A stretch of DNA of 64,000 nt, from the NCBI GenBank assembly GCA_037157565.1, contig JAZHRO010000055.1, positions 39,029,001 through 39,093,000 on the forward strand. Reading direction: 5' to 3'. A program made the position numbers and the translations under genes. Positions 46,641 to 57,031 of the stretch are shown piece by piece. Each line of letters begins with the position of its first letter. The stretch's first letter is position 1. Source of the stretch: Thalassia testudinum (Eukaryota > Streptophyta > Magnoliopsida > Alismatales > Hydrocharitaceae). The notes beneath the pieces are model-generated. The model was not told the origin of the DNA and made no database searches. It saw only the letters and a list, made by a program, of their open reading frames with translations.

Positions 46641-47798
46641 CGGCACTGACGTAGTTGATGTTAGCAATGTACGGATCTCGAGGCACGCTTATGCTACGCA
46701 TGCACAAAATCTCCATTTTCGTGTTTGATTCCTGTTTCAATACGTTCAGGGGTCAAACGATGTCTATTTTTTGTGTTCCAGGACTCATTGGAATTGTCAC
46801 TTTGCAAACTACACATTTGTAACCTCTAAACTTGATTTTTGAAACTCGTTTTAGTACAAGAATTTCAATGAAATTTATGACATTTTTTAAATTTATTCTT
46901 GGTGTATTTGACATTGATCTAGTCATAGGCGCGCATTACGAAGTCACTGTGATCCCTCGGTGACATCAGGTAGAGTAGTCTGTCATGTTTTTGTTAAAAG
47001 TTATTATTCTACCCCTCTCTATTATATTTATTATTTTATGTTCATCTCTCCTTTTTGCTAAGTATTGGAGTCCGTAAATATTCTGATATTTGATTATCTT
47101 CTCATGGGTATTATAAATGTTAGAACGATATGTTTAAATAAAATAATGACTTAGCAAAAAATTGATAATCTAATAATTCATGTCTTGTTTATAGAATTGA
47201 GATTGAGTTATGAAAATTGGATAATTAGATTGGGAATATGATGAGAGAAATAAATGTGTCAATTTTGATGAATCGAAAAGATATATATATATATATTGCT
47301 TCTTTTGTTGGATTAAAGAGATAATACAATAACCACTTTATTGCACCAAAAGATAGATTGTGAAATCGATTTATACATGAAAATGTAAATTGACAATTTT
47401 CCTGGTGATGAATGGACGTGTGGATATGACGGAATGGATTGAACATGTATAACTAAATGAGATGGTTTGGCTAAGTTGGTTGGGGGATTAGGGAGTGGGC
47501 TAGCCTCCCTGCGACTCTGTGATAAGTCCATTGGCCAATCGGGTAGAGAGGTAGGGGTATGCAAGTATATACATATATATAATTGGTTGGATACGTACCA
47601 AGTCGTGGAGAGGACTATCTACAACTCATCGTAAGTTGTGTCTACACATTTAGCTTGTGGTATGCAACCGCCACATTACTTACGCTAGGACCCCGGGGTG
47701 ATGGAACGAGACATAGGGCAAGTGTGAAGTTTCCTCTCGGCCAAGGGGAAAGTACGTACACATCATACCTCTTGGGAATCACAGCGAGATCTCCTCGT
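46641..47798 (+). other. Central part of the Q LTR, no gene
   Basis: No recognisable coding sequence. An (AT)n run is at 47,281-47,295. The part at 47,590-47,798 is richer in G+C. It ends at CTCGT, the left TSD of the S3 solo LTR, and the Q LTR continues at 49,555. Confidence 0.5.
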
Positions 47799-49549
47799 TG
47801 TTGATGCACGGGCACCTCGATCATTGATTTTGATGTTAACAAAATACTAGTTATTTAATATTTGCATTTAAGTTAAAGTTTTAAGAATAATGCAAATGGA
47901 TTTAAGTGTAAAGGAGCTCAAGCTCGTGTTCATGGCAAAATGGAAGAGCATGATAGAGGAGAAGAGAAGATGGAGCTTCACGTGGAGAGAGAGCTTGAAG
48001 ACAAGAAGAATAGGATAGATGTCTTCTTCATCTTTGTATTTGTCCTCTTTATTTGTTTTGGCTTTTTACTTTTCTTAGATTCATTGTTAAGGAGCCCAAG
48101 GTAACAAACATTAGTCCTAGGAACTCTTACACTACCCTAGGATGCTTAAACAATCTTAGAAATCACTTAGAAAACCAAAACAGTAATCACATAGCTTGAT
48201 CAGACGTCCAATCTGGACTTTAGACGTCTGATCTTATACTTTAAGACATTTGATAGTTTGTACAAACATCCAAACACTTAGGCTGAACTTAGTGTATTAT
48301 GTTCATTAGCCTCAAACGACCGGCCCATAGTCCAGACATCTTAGAAGATGTCTGAAGACCTTACCAAACGTCCAATTAGAGGACCATTGGCCTCTTAGAC
48401 GAAATCCTAGTGATTGACTTATGATTATATTTAATTACATTTCCAGATGTTCATAGATCATCACAGACATTTGATAAATAGATGTTAGGAATATCTGACC
48501 CAAATCACTTTTTGTCAAATGATTATAGCTATTTGAGCTTCGGGAAATCCATTTCTGCAGAGATTTCTATTTCTAGATGTCCAGACACTTTGTCAGACGA
48601 TCGACCTGTCGCCTGACCAACAACACTCTAGAACCCTGTTTCGATTTGATGAAAATAGGAAGAAACTCGTCTAGATTTAGACGTCAGATAATCTTCCCAG
48701 ATGTCTTATAATGACTTCTTCGATGTCTGTCTTAATCCAACACCGTCTAGAAGATCAACCCTTCTAGATCAGACGATCGACCTTTAGATCAGCTGAAGAC
48801 CCAGACATCTGACCATAAATCTAGACGTCTGATAACCCTGTCAGAATCATAAATGACCTTGATTTCATTGGGATTTTGCCTTGATCTCTTGTGTTTTATT
48901 TCTAATGGCTATAGAAGCCTTCCAAGGCCTTCTAAACCCTTCTTAGGGTCTCTATAAATAAAGGAGCACCCTTCCTAAGCACATTACACTTTGAGAAACT
49001 TCTTTCCACCATCTTAAGTGTCTTAGAGAAGAAATCATCCTCAAGATAAGTTGTCACTCTCCAAGATCCACACTCCAAATCCAAAAGCATCGAAACTCTA
49101 CCGCGACCATGCCTACATACTTCCGACTAGGGGAAGTTCCTTTTGCCTATAGAAACTAGATTTTATGTATACTTTTTGGGCTCTATAGGACTATTGTAAC
49201 TTTGTTTTCGATTGGGTATTCGCTTTGTGAATTCCTGTCTTCATCGCGAGACAAAATACTCCTCGTGAAGAGGAGGGGTTTGAGGTTATGCTACCCGTGG
49301 TTGTAAAGTAGCATGGTTGTAAGAGGTTGAGACACCCTCGTTTAAGTGACTTGGTTAGTGGATTTGATCAACTAGGTAGATCAAGAAATCCTAAACTGAG
49401 AAGTTTAGGTGGTGGTTTTTACCCGAGTTTGGGTTTCCACCTAAAAACTCCTGTGTGCTTGTGAGATTACATTTTTGTGTGATTGTCGTATTATATTTCC
49501 GCATCTTATTTTCATACCACAAATCTGACCCCCTCTGTCATGAATTACA
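47799..49549 (+). mobile_element. Solo LTR of family S, third copy
   Basis: 1,751-bp LTR from TGTTGATGCACGGGCACC to CATGAATTACA. Flanks CTCGT (47,794-47,798) and CTTGT (49,550-49,554) match at 4 of 5, differing by a C/T transition. A TATA box is at 48,951-48,960 (TCTATAAATA). U3 (48,190-48,840) contains many AGACGTCTGA and CAGACATCTG words upstream of the TATA box. Plus orientation, opposite to the other two S copies. Confidence 0.9.
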
Positions 49550-49554
49550 CTTGT

Positions 49555-50103
49555 GACTTCCGAGGAATTGATATGGAACAATTATGACTATAATATTAGG
49601 GGCCAAACACGGTTAAATTAAATATGAATAATTGAGAAGTAAATGGATAAGGCATAAGAAAAGTAACAAATTAGTACCCTTCTTTTCTGCATCTTTATTT
49701 ATTTATTTATTTTATTCTGTCACTTTCCCTTTACTTGTACTACTCTACTCGGTGTTTGTTGATGACTACTTTGGACTTCGTACTCATGCACTGTTGAGTA
49801 GTCAGGAGCGGTTGTGCATGAAGTGTCCGATGCGAGACTCAGTTTAGTTCTCGCAGACGATCTGTGACGTTTGGAGTTCCTTGTCGATAGTTTTCAGTAC
49901 TTTTCCTTTTTGCTTTTAGATTATTGTGGATAGCCTTTTATACCTTATTTTATTTATCTCAATGCAATATGATTAGTTTATCTGGCTATATTTATATTTT
50001 GTGATTATGTGCTTGGTGACTGTGATCCTATTTTGGTGCTTCTCATACTTGTCGACCCATATTCCACTAGTGTGATTCGTAGGATGGGGTTTCGGTCGTC
50101 ATA
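49555..50103 (+). other. 3' end of the Q LTR
   Basis: U5-like tail ending in GGGTTTCGGTCGTCATA. No gene. The terminal TA instead of CA fits a C-to-T change. Confidence 0.5.
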
Positions 50104-50108
50104 GAGTA

Positions 50109-51502
50109 CACTTTAAAAAAAATTTTAAATTGAACTTTAGGAGTACGAGTCATCTTAGGGAGACAACTTAGATCTTCTTGCTTTCCTAAGTCTTTTTTTT
50201 TGTTTTAGCTTTTATGATTTTTTTGGTCTTTTCAATAATCATGAGAACGAGAAAACTAAACTAAACTACAAACTAAAAAAACATATAAAGTAGACACATA
50301 AGAATGAAAGTTTTCTTTTATTGATATCACAAGAAATGTTTTACAACTAGAATGAAAACAAAAAAGAAATAATGTTAAGAAATTGGAGCCTCGAGATGAA
50401 GCCTTGTTGAAAAAGCAGAAGTATGGAAGTGAGGGTGGATCTGGTGCAGCACTAGAGATTGTCAGTTGTGACCTTAGACAAGGGAGGCCCATGCCCAAGG
50501 TCTAGAGGAGAGGATGGTGCTCCGCTATGGAGGACTTAGGTTTTCAAATTAGGAAGGGAAAATGGAAGTGGAGACCTAAAGAGACTAAAGTAGAGAATGG
50601 AATCCTCTAAATGGTAGGAGGTCTAGTCTTTTTATAGAAAATGTAATTGAATGTAGGCCATTGGATCATGATCAATGGCTAAGGAGTAGCCATCAAATCA
50701 AGATCAAAGTGGTCCTTAGGATGGTCATCTAAGGGTGATAAAAGGCTAAGGAGGGGGGCAGCTATGAGGCTTCCTAGGGAAGCTAGAGTGGACGTCCAAC
50801 CTAGGTTAATTAGGGCCCTAGATCTAGGTTTGGATGGTAGGGATTAGGTAACATTGATTGAGGGTTATTTGGAGAGGATATGATCTTCAATTTTGGAATC
50901 TTAAAGAAGTTATTAGGTGGCCAGTCATGGGGGTTTAAATGGGACCTTTGGATGTGGTTTTGATGGTGGATGAGATGGTGATAGTGGTCAGCCTTGGTGG
51001 TTTCTTAAAGAATCTACCATAGTTTGCTATGCAAAGGGATAAGTTCTTGGTTTGCTATTTTTGGTGGTGGGTTTTAGGCCTTAGGATCTATGGTGTAGGT
51101 TTGTAGGTGGGTTTCCTAAAATAGGTTTAGGACATAAGTTTTAGATAAAAAGGTTGTCCTAAGGTCTAAATGGTGGAGAGTTTAGAAGGGTGACATGTGT
51201 CTTCTCTTGTCTTTATTCTTCTCGCTTGTCTTTATTTCCTTGAGCTTTGTCTTTATTCTTCTAAGTTCTTCATTATTTGGTTTCCAAATGAGTTCTTCTC
51301 CTCCAAGGAGTGGTTCTCCATCTCCTTAGCTTGCTCAATACCTACAATATTCAGAAGAATTCATAATTAGATGCAAATTAAGCACAAAACATATGCATGA
51401 CCTAAGTGTGCATGTATAATTAGAATGCAACATATACACAACTTATATGCACTATGCTAGCATAAAACAAGCAAGTTATTATTAATAATTATGTATCTAT
51501 CA
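50109..51502 (-). mobile_element. Family T LTR, nearly complete
   Basis: The left part carries AGGAGTACGAGTC (50,139), also present at 15,417. A minus-strand TATA box is at 50,631-50,636. The right end ATGTATCTATCA is followed by AACTCCCACTTGCC, whose complement GGCAAGTGGGAGTT looks like a Copia-type polypurine tract next to a 3' LTR. The exact left end is uncertain because the Q LTR abuts it. Confidence 0.62.
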
Positions 51503-52032
51503 AACTCCCACTTGCCTTATGAGCTAATCCTGAACTACCTTTTTGACCCATGATGCCAACGTGACACTCAAGAGCTTTGCCATAAAGCTTTGATTGATGG
51601 AAGTGCCAAGCCATAAGATAAAGCAATGCCTATGATAACAACTTTATCATATGTGGCATTTAGATTATGATAAGGACTTTTCTCTCTGCTAACATGCTCT
51701 TTATCCTAAGAAACTGTATCTTTAACAAGAGTGAAGTTTTTGTTGTCATCAGAACAATGAGAGTTTTGACATAGGAAACTATTTACATCCTTCGAAAGGC
51801 CTTATGTATCCTCATCATCCATGTGACTTCATATGTTGCATCATATGTAACTTCAATATCTGAGCTGTAGTGTATGTGCTTCCAAAGTAGATACTACACC
51901 ACACTGAATATAAGTGGCTCCTAGGTGAGTTGCCACATTAGATAATAGGTGGCTCATCTTAACTCATTAAGGCTCACTGAATCAGCGCATCTCACCCCTT
52001 GAGATCATGTTTTCATTATTGCACTCTTTTTT
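51503..52032 (-). mobile_element. Internal 3' piece of the family T element
   Basis: 530 bp between the T LTR and the G LTR start. Apart from the PPT-like AAGTGGGAG at its left edge there is no coding sequence I recognise. The element continues no further, being cut by the G LTR. Confidence 0.45.
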
Positions 52033-52586
52033 TGTAAAGACCTATTCTGTTCTGAGCCCTTAAGATGTTCGGACTGTTTGTCAGACGTCTGGACTCCTTC
52101 CCAGACGTCTGATAATTGAAAATTTGTACATAGCTTCGCATCTGCATGCTGGCTGCGTGCAAGCTGCCCCATCTTTCTTTCTCTCTCACTTCTCTCCCCC
52201 ACCAAAACCCTAGCGCACTCCCTATATAAGACCCCTCTCCCCCTTCCTCTCTTCCCCACTCCACCACAGCCACCTTCCTTCCTTCCTTCTTCTCCACTGC
52301 AGCGAGAGGGGCGAGTGCGAGAGAGGGTGCGGGAGCGAGCAACGAGGAGGAGAGGCAGCATGAAGAGAGGAGGAAGAGCTTGAGCTCGCGAGCATGTGGG
52401 AGCTCGTTGGAGGATGCATGGCTGGAGCGGCGTGTGCGGGAGGAGGAGCGCGTTGGGAGAGACGACCCCGACACATTGCTACAGCCGGAGCTGCAGGCGA
52501 GAAGGAGAGGCCGTGGCTGAGCGTGAAGAGGAGTAGAAGGTCATTCTGGTTCTAGGATTTTCCCAGAATCAGACGTCTGGTAGTAG
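52033..52586 (+). mobile_element. Family G LTR, first 554 bp, cut by the Athila element
   Basis: Starts TGTAAAGACC after a T-run. It aligns in order with the U3 and leader of the G solo LTR (complement of 14,050-14,621): the CAGACGTCTG pair, TATA box, C+T-rich leader, G+C-rich region and GAATCAGACGTCTGG. At 52,587 the Athila LTR begins; the rest of this LTR is expected beyond 64,000. Three exact CAGACGTCTG copies start at 52,082, 52,102 and 52,570. Confidence 0.8.
52223..52229 (+). promoter_or_regulatory. TATA box of the partial G LTR
   Basis: TATATAA in CCTATATAAGACC, 190 bp into the LTR, followed by a C+T-rich stretch. Confidence 0.75.
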
Positions 52587-55450
52587 TGTCTCCGGCAGCG
52601 GTTGGGTTTATGTTATTATGGTTTACAATCGTTGCAGTACAAATCAGCTACCAGATTACTACAAATTTTTACTCGGAATAAATTTTCCCGAGGTCGAACT
52701 CAGGGAGCAACTAGAATTCTAGAAATATAAGAGTTCTCAATTAGGTTACAAAAATAAGAGAGAGAGGGAGCTAGAGTTTCTCTTGGCTTCTTCTTCTTCT
52801 CTCCTCCTTTTCTTTCTGTCCTTTTTCTTTCAGCTGATCTGCTTCTCTTCTTTTTTCTACGGAGTCTTCCTTTCTTCTTCTTTCTTTTCTTTTCTTCTTC
52901 TGCGGCTGTGGTAATCTTCTTCTTATTCTCTGACTTCTTCTTCAGCCTTCTTCTTCTTTCTTCTTCTTTTCTTCTTCTTTTTCTTTCTTTCCTTGCTTGC
53001 AGCTTCAATCTTCTTTCTCTTTTCTTCTTCTTTTTCTTCTCTGCTTCCTTCTTTCTTTTCTTCCCTTACAGCTCCTCTTCTTTTCTCTTCTTTCTGTTCT
53101 AGCCACTGCCCTTCCGTCATCTGATGTAGTGGTCAGGCAACTTAACTGTAGGTTTGCTACAGTACCTTCCTTCCTTCTGTTTCTCTCCTTCGTTTCTTCT
53201 TCTTCAGCTGCCCTGAGCAGCTGAGGCTTCGGCCGCTCTCCTTCTTCTTTTCCTTCCTTCTTCTCCTTCTGTTCCTGCACGCTCACACAAGGGTTAGAGC
53301 AAAACCTACCCCTACCCTTCCCTGCGTCTCTCTCGCTCTCTCTCAGATTTCTCTCTTAGGACCGCTCTCCCAGAGCCAGGTAATCGGGTGCGGGTATCGC
53401 GCCCTGGACCAGGCCCACCGGCGTGCGGTGGTGGGTGAGGAGTGCGCGGTTTGGGTAATCGGATCCTGCCCAGACCCGCGTGGCATGAGCGCAGGCGAGG
53501 GCGAGCAAGCGCGTGGCACGCAGCGTGCGTGAGAGGGACCTGACCCCTGTGTTCGAAGGCGAATAGCCTTAGACACATTTCCAATTTAGGTGCGGGCGCT
53601 TGGCCATGCACTTACGAGGTGGGACTAAAGTCCCACCTCCCAAATTAGCGCCTGCAGCTGAGGAAACCACAAGCAATTGCAGCAGCTCGTGACGCCTTCG
53701 CCCCACCTGCAAGCCTGGGTGCCTTCGCAGAGGTAAACCGCACGACCTGGGGTGTGCACCTGGGCTGGAAAGCGCCTGCAGCTGCAGGTGGAGGAGCTGC
53801 AGCAGCTCAGTAATGGCAGCGAAGGGGCTCCGACCTGAAAGCAGAAATACGGCCTCTTGGCCCAGTCAGAATACGTAGGGAGCTTCGCCGGAGTGCGGCG
53901 AATGCAGTGCGGGTGTTGGTGAGGTGCGAGGGCGTGTGTGGAGGTAGCCCTAGGTCGGACTGTGTGCGAGATGATGGGTTTGTTTGGGGGGTGGTCGGGC
54001 GTTGGTTGGCAGTGAATGGGGAGGGGGGATCAGTTGAGTGGAGTGAGGGGAAGCTTCTGGGGTAGTTGGCGAGGGGTGAGGAGGTCTATGGAGGTGGGAT
54101 GGACTCGCCGGCGAAGGTGGTCGGAGACGGAGCAGGTGGAGGTGGAAGTCGTGTGCGGTGGTGTAAAAGGTAAATTAAGAGAGGGAAAATGTAAGGGAAA
54201 TGGAGAGGAAGTTGTTTACCTAAGTATTAGACGAAGGGGGAGGGTGGAGCAGCCGACTCGTATTTGCTGGAGCTGGAGAAGGAGGAGCCTTGGAGGAGTG
54301 CGGCGACGAGGAAGCAGGCGGAGGGCGCCAGCGGGTACAACCCGATGCGGACGAGGGAGCAAGGCAAACCCTGCTGCAGGTAGGGCAGCAGAGCGACAAG
54401 GAGGAAGAGGAGGAAGTCGTCGGAAGCTTTAGGCCTTCTGACGGAGGAGGAAGGGATGAAAGGGGAGGGTTATCCGTCAAAGAAGAGCTTGAAGGAGCCG
54501 GCAGGGGGTGCCGGCCCTTATAAAGGGGTTGGCGCAGAGGGAGGGGCAAGCTGGCGATGTGCCAACCTTGCCAGAGTGAGGCTGGAGATGACACCCATAC
54601 CTTCCGCGCGTTCGCACGGAAGGTATAGTGGTCGGCAGAGGGCATGGGCGGGTCCCCGCGACAGAGGATGTCGTAGGGAACCCCGCTTCTGCTTTGCAGG
54701 GCGGTAACCCTTCTCTGCGCGGTGCCATGCTCCGCGCAAGGTTGTCGGAGCATGGTGCTATGCAAAGTTTGCAGGGAAGACCGTTATGCAAAGAATGATG
54801 AAAAGTTGGGGGCCTAAATGCAAGGGTTTCAAAAGATAAGGGTCAAAATGTAAATGAAGAGGACCAAATTGTAAAGTCAGTCAAGGAGGTCTCTTCTTAG
54901 GCTCAAGTTTTTCAACAAGACCAATTTGAACCTAAGGATTTCAATGGTGAATTTAAATTCTAGGTTGGACCATGTTTGACCGGCCAATTTGCGCAAAAAC
55001 CCAAATTAGGTTATTAATTGGGCATGGTTCTCTTTTTAGGTCAAAATAGGTTTCTAAGGCCAAATTGAAGGTTCTAAACCCTAGAGAATATTTTTCTATG
55101 AATTTTAAAGGGTTTAGTTGATTTTTATCCTACCTCGAACCTCGTGAATTGAAGTAGATTTGTTTTAAGGTTACAGAATGTCATTTAATTCCTGGAAGTT
55201 GCAATAACCCTTATTTAGATCAGATTATCCCACTTTCTTTCTTGTTAAGCTTGTTTGACCTGTGTTTGGATCCTTAATTACCCTGTTTGCAAACTGCGTT
55301 GGTGAAATTACAGTTTTACCTCTTATGATTTGTTTTATTCTTAAACTCAGAATTCTCTTAGTTAAGCCTTTCTTTGGGTCATGTAGGAGCTTTTTCTCAC
55401 ATATCAGGGTTGGATTGTGCTAGTTAGGGTTTATGATGAGGTTCTCATCA
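52587..55450 (-). mobile_element. 3' LTR of the Athila element
   Basis: 2,864 bp, plus-strand left end TGTCTCCGGCAGCGG and right end TTCTCATCA. The minus-strand tip is TGATGAGAACCTCATCA. A minus-strand TATA box is at 54,519-54,525 (TTTATAA). The leader/U5 is G+C-rich (53,380-54,500) and then becomes a 500-bp strongly pyrimidine-rich plus strand (52,780-53,290). ORFs here are composition artefacts. Confidence 0.92.
52780..53290. repeat. Long pyrimidine-rich (TTC) tract in the LTR
   Basis: Plus strand is dominated by TTC, TTTC and TCC words for about 500 bp, so the element's own strand is GAA/GAAGAAG-rich. The same tract starts again at 63,840 in the 5' LTR. It lies in the U5 end of the LTR. 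Confidence 0.85.
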
Positions 55451-55463
55451 TACCCCCATGCCT
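55451..55463 (-). promoter_or_regulatory. Polypurine tract of the Athila element
   Basis: Minus strand AGGCATGGGGGTA followed by the LTR tip TGATGAG. Confidence 0.82.
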
Positions 55464-56749
55464 AGCTTTTGCTAGTCCCTTAGCAAAATATTAAGGTTTC
55501 AACCCTTGTTCTTGACCATGAAGTTCTTAATGATTTCAGATAAGTGCTTTTTCTTTTGCAAACTAGATTAGGTTAGAATGCCTACCATAGGCCTAAAAGG
55601 TGCTCTAGTACCAACCAAGATCCAGATCTGTCTAGCCTCAGCCTCAATCCTTAACAAAAGGTTTTTAAGGCCTACAAGAACTAACCTAAGGTTTATTGGA
55701 CTTTGTGGTTAAAGCACCCGTGCTTGAGATAATTTTAGCCCTTGTTCAGTTCGCAGTGCATTTTGTAAGAAAGAGAGATAGAAGATTTATCTGTTTGGAG
55801 AGTTTTCTCTCTCTTTTTCTTTTTAATTCTAGCTTAGGATTGACTTTTCAACATGGTCTGTATCAGATTCCTTGTCCCCATCATCAATCCTCAAGGGTTC
55901 TTGGCAGTCGATGCTTCGAGATAGCACCGCCCATGGTAACCCCCAGAACCCTGGCTATTGAGATTTTGAGATAATCCCATCCATGGTGTTCCGTGGCAGA
56001 ATTCAGACCCTGGCAATTGACATTTCGTGATAATGCCATCCATGGAATCTGAACCAGCAGAGTGCTTACATGCCCCTGGTAGGATATGTAAATATCCTAA
56101 GAGACAAGCACGAGGCGATGATATTTTGTTACGCATCTTCGAGAGGAATTTCCCACCTCTTCGCACTGGGAACTCGTCCAAATCAACTTGTGTTGATCGG
56201 TCGCTCCTACTCTAGGTATTATTTTCAGAATTTTTGCAACGCCTCTACATGATTTTGATTTTTATGCTTACTGAACTAGGTTGTGTGTGAAGTTAGGGTG
56301 CTTAGGTTACTAAGTCCTGTAAACCAAAAGTTAGTTAACAAGGCCAAATACTCCCTAAGTCTTGGATCTACTACTTAAGATTTTCATTTTCCTCAACCTC
56401 TTGAGGAGTGTCTAGATCTTAATGGGTACTAAGAGTCTATCCAAAAATGCCTAAGGTTCGCATTCTTACTAATCTCACTGTGCACTTTCTATTTCTTTTC
56501 CTGAATGAGGTCTAGAACTTAGGTTAATTCCTTAATTTCTTACTAATGACTATTACTTTTTTTCATTTTGTGCTCCTTCTTTCCATTTTGTTCCTTTCTC
56601 CTCCTCCTTTGTAAAGTCCTCAAAATTTTCTTTCCTCCTCTTATTTTATTATTCTTTTACTTTCAATTTTTTTTTTAATTTTTATGGTGTTTTTGGGATA
56701 TGTGAATTTTTTTGTTTAAAACATTTTCTTACAAGTTTTTGCACTTTAA
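55464..56749 (-). other. 3' untranslated region of the Athila element
   Basis: Non-coding. Holds three imperfect repeats ending in CCATGG at 55,909-56,044, the counterpart of those at 33,953-34,103, and a T-rich stretch at 56,550-56,740. Short ORFs (for example 55,696-55,974) have no recognisable domain. Confidence 0.6.
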
Positions 56750-56767
56750 TACCCCCCCATGCCTAAG
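56750..56767 (-). promoter_or_regulatory. Internal polypurine-tract-like motif (Athila element)
   Basis: Minus strand CTTAGGCATGGGGGGGTA, 1.3 kb before the true PPT and nearly the same sequence; TTAAAGTGC follows as in the other first-family copies. Confidence 0.5.
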
Positions 56768-56975
56768 ATTTGCAATGTCCTCATTGTAACTTAGGGGGTT
56801 TTTATTTAGTTCATTCCTTAGGACAAATGTTTTGATGAGTGAATGGGTCGGGGTGACTGTTGCGGACGATTTCTAATCTCAGATGCAAGCACCTGAGCTG
56901 GAGTCAGCTATCCTAAAGGGTGAACCTTAAGTGCGCAAAGGTGTTAGAAAGGGTTTTAGGTTTTCAAAGAGAATG

Positions 56976-56991
56976 ACGGGCTGCCTCCCGT
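56976..56991 (-). other. Conserved hairpin after pol (Athila element)
   Basis: Minus strand ACGGG-AGGCAG-CCCGT, about 40 bp after the pol stop (57,034-57,032). 5-bp stem, 6-base loop, context GCGCTCA...CATTC. Confidence 0.75.
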
Positions 56992-57031
56992 TGAGCGCTG
57001 AGTTTTACGCCATCGGCTGGGCGCAATAAGC

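Larger units (their letters stand above)
39217..50103 (+). mobile_element. Gypsy-like solo LTR (family Q) interrupted by three insertions
   Basis: The left end TGTAATGACCCAAACC and the right end GGGTTTCGGTCGTCATA are imperfect inverted ends of the type seen in chromovirus LTRs. Flanks AAGTA (39,212-39,216) and GAGTA (50,104-50,108) match at 4 of 5 bases. Pieces 39,217-39,527, 44,503-44,628, 46,299-47,798 and 49,555-50,103 add up to about 2.5 kb, a normal LTR size. A TATA box (TATATATATA, 46,316-46,325) sits about 455 bp into the assembled LTR, in the right orientation, followed by a GA-rich leader. The interruptions are a LINE and two S solo LTRs, each with its own TSD. Confidence 0.7.

Noticed and set aside
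46097..46740. Ser/Leu-rich minus-strand ORFs that look like membrane proteins
   Set aside because: Pure translation of the GA/CT simple repeat.
51503..52032. End of a Copia RNase H coding region
   Set aside because: The PPT-like AAGTGGGAG fits Copia, but I found no convincing Copia RNase H motif on the minus strand, so only a tentative family T internal piece is called.
52005..54791. Many overlapping ORFs on both strands (Lys/Glu/Arg-rich, Leu/Ser/Phe-rich, Pro/Ala-rich)
   Set aside because: Composition effects of the GAA/TTC tract and G+C-rich LTR leader; no conservation of frame between LTR copies.
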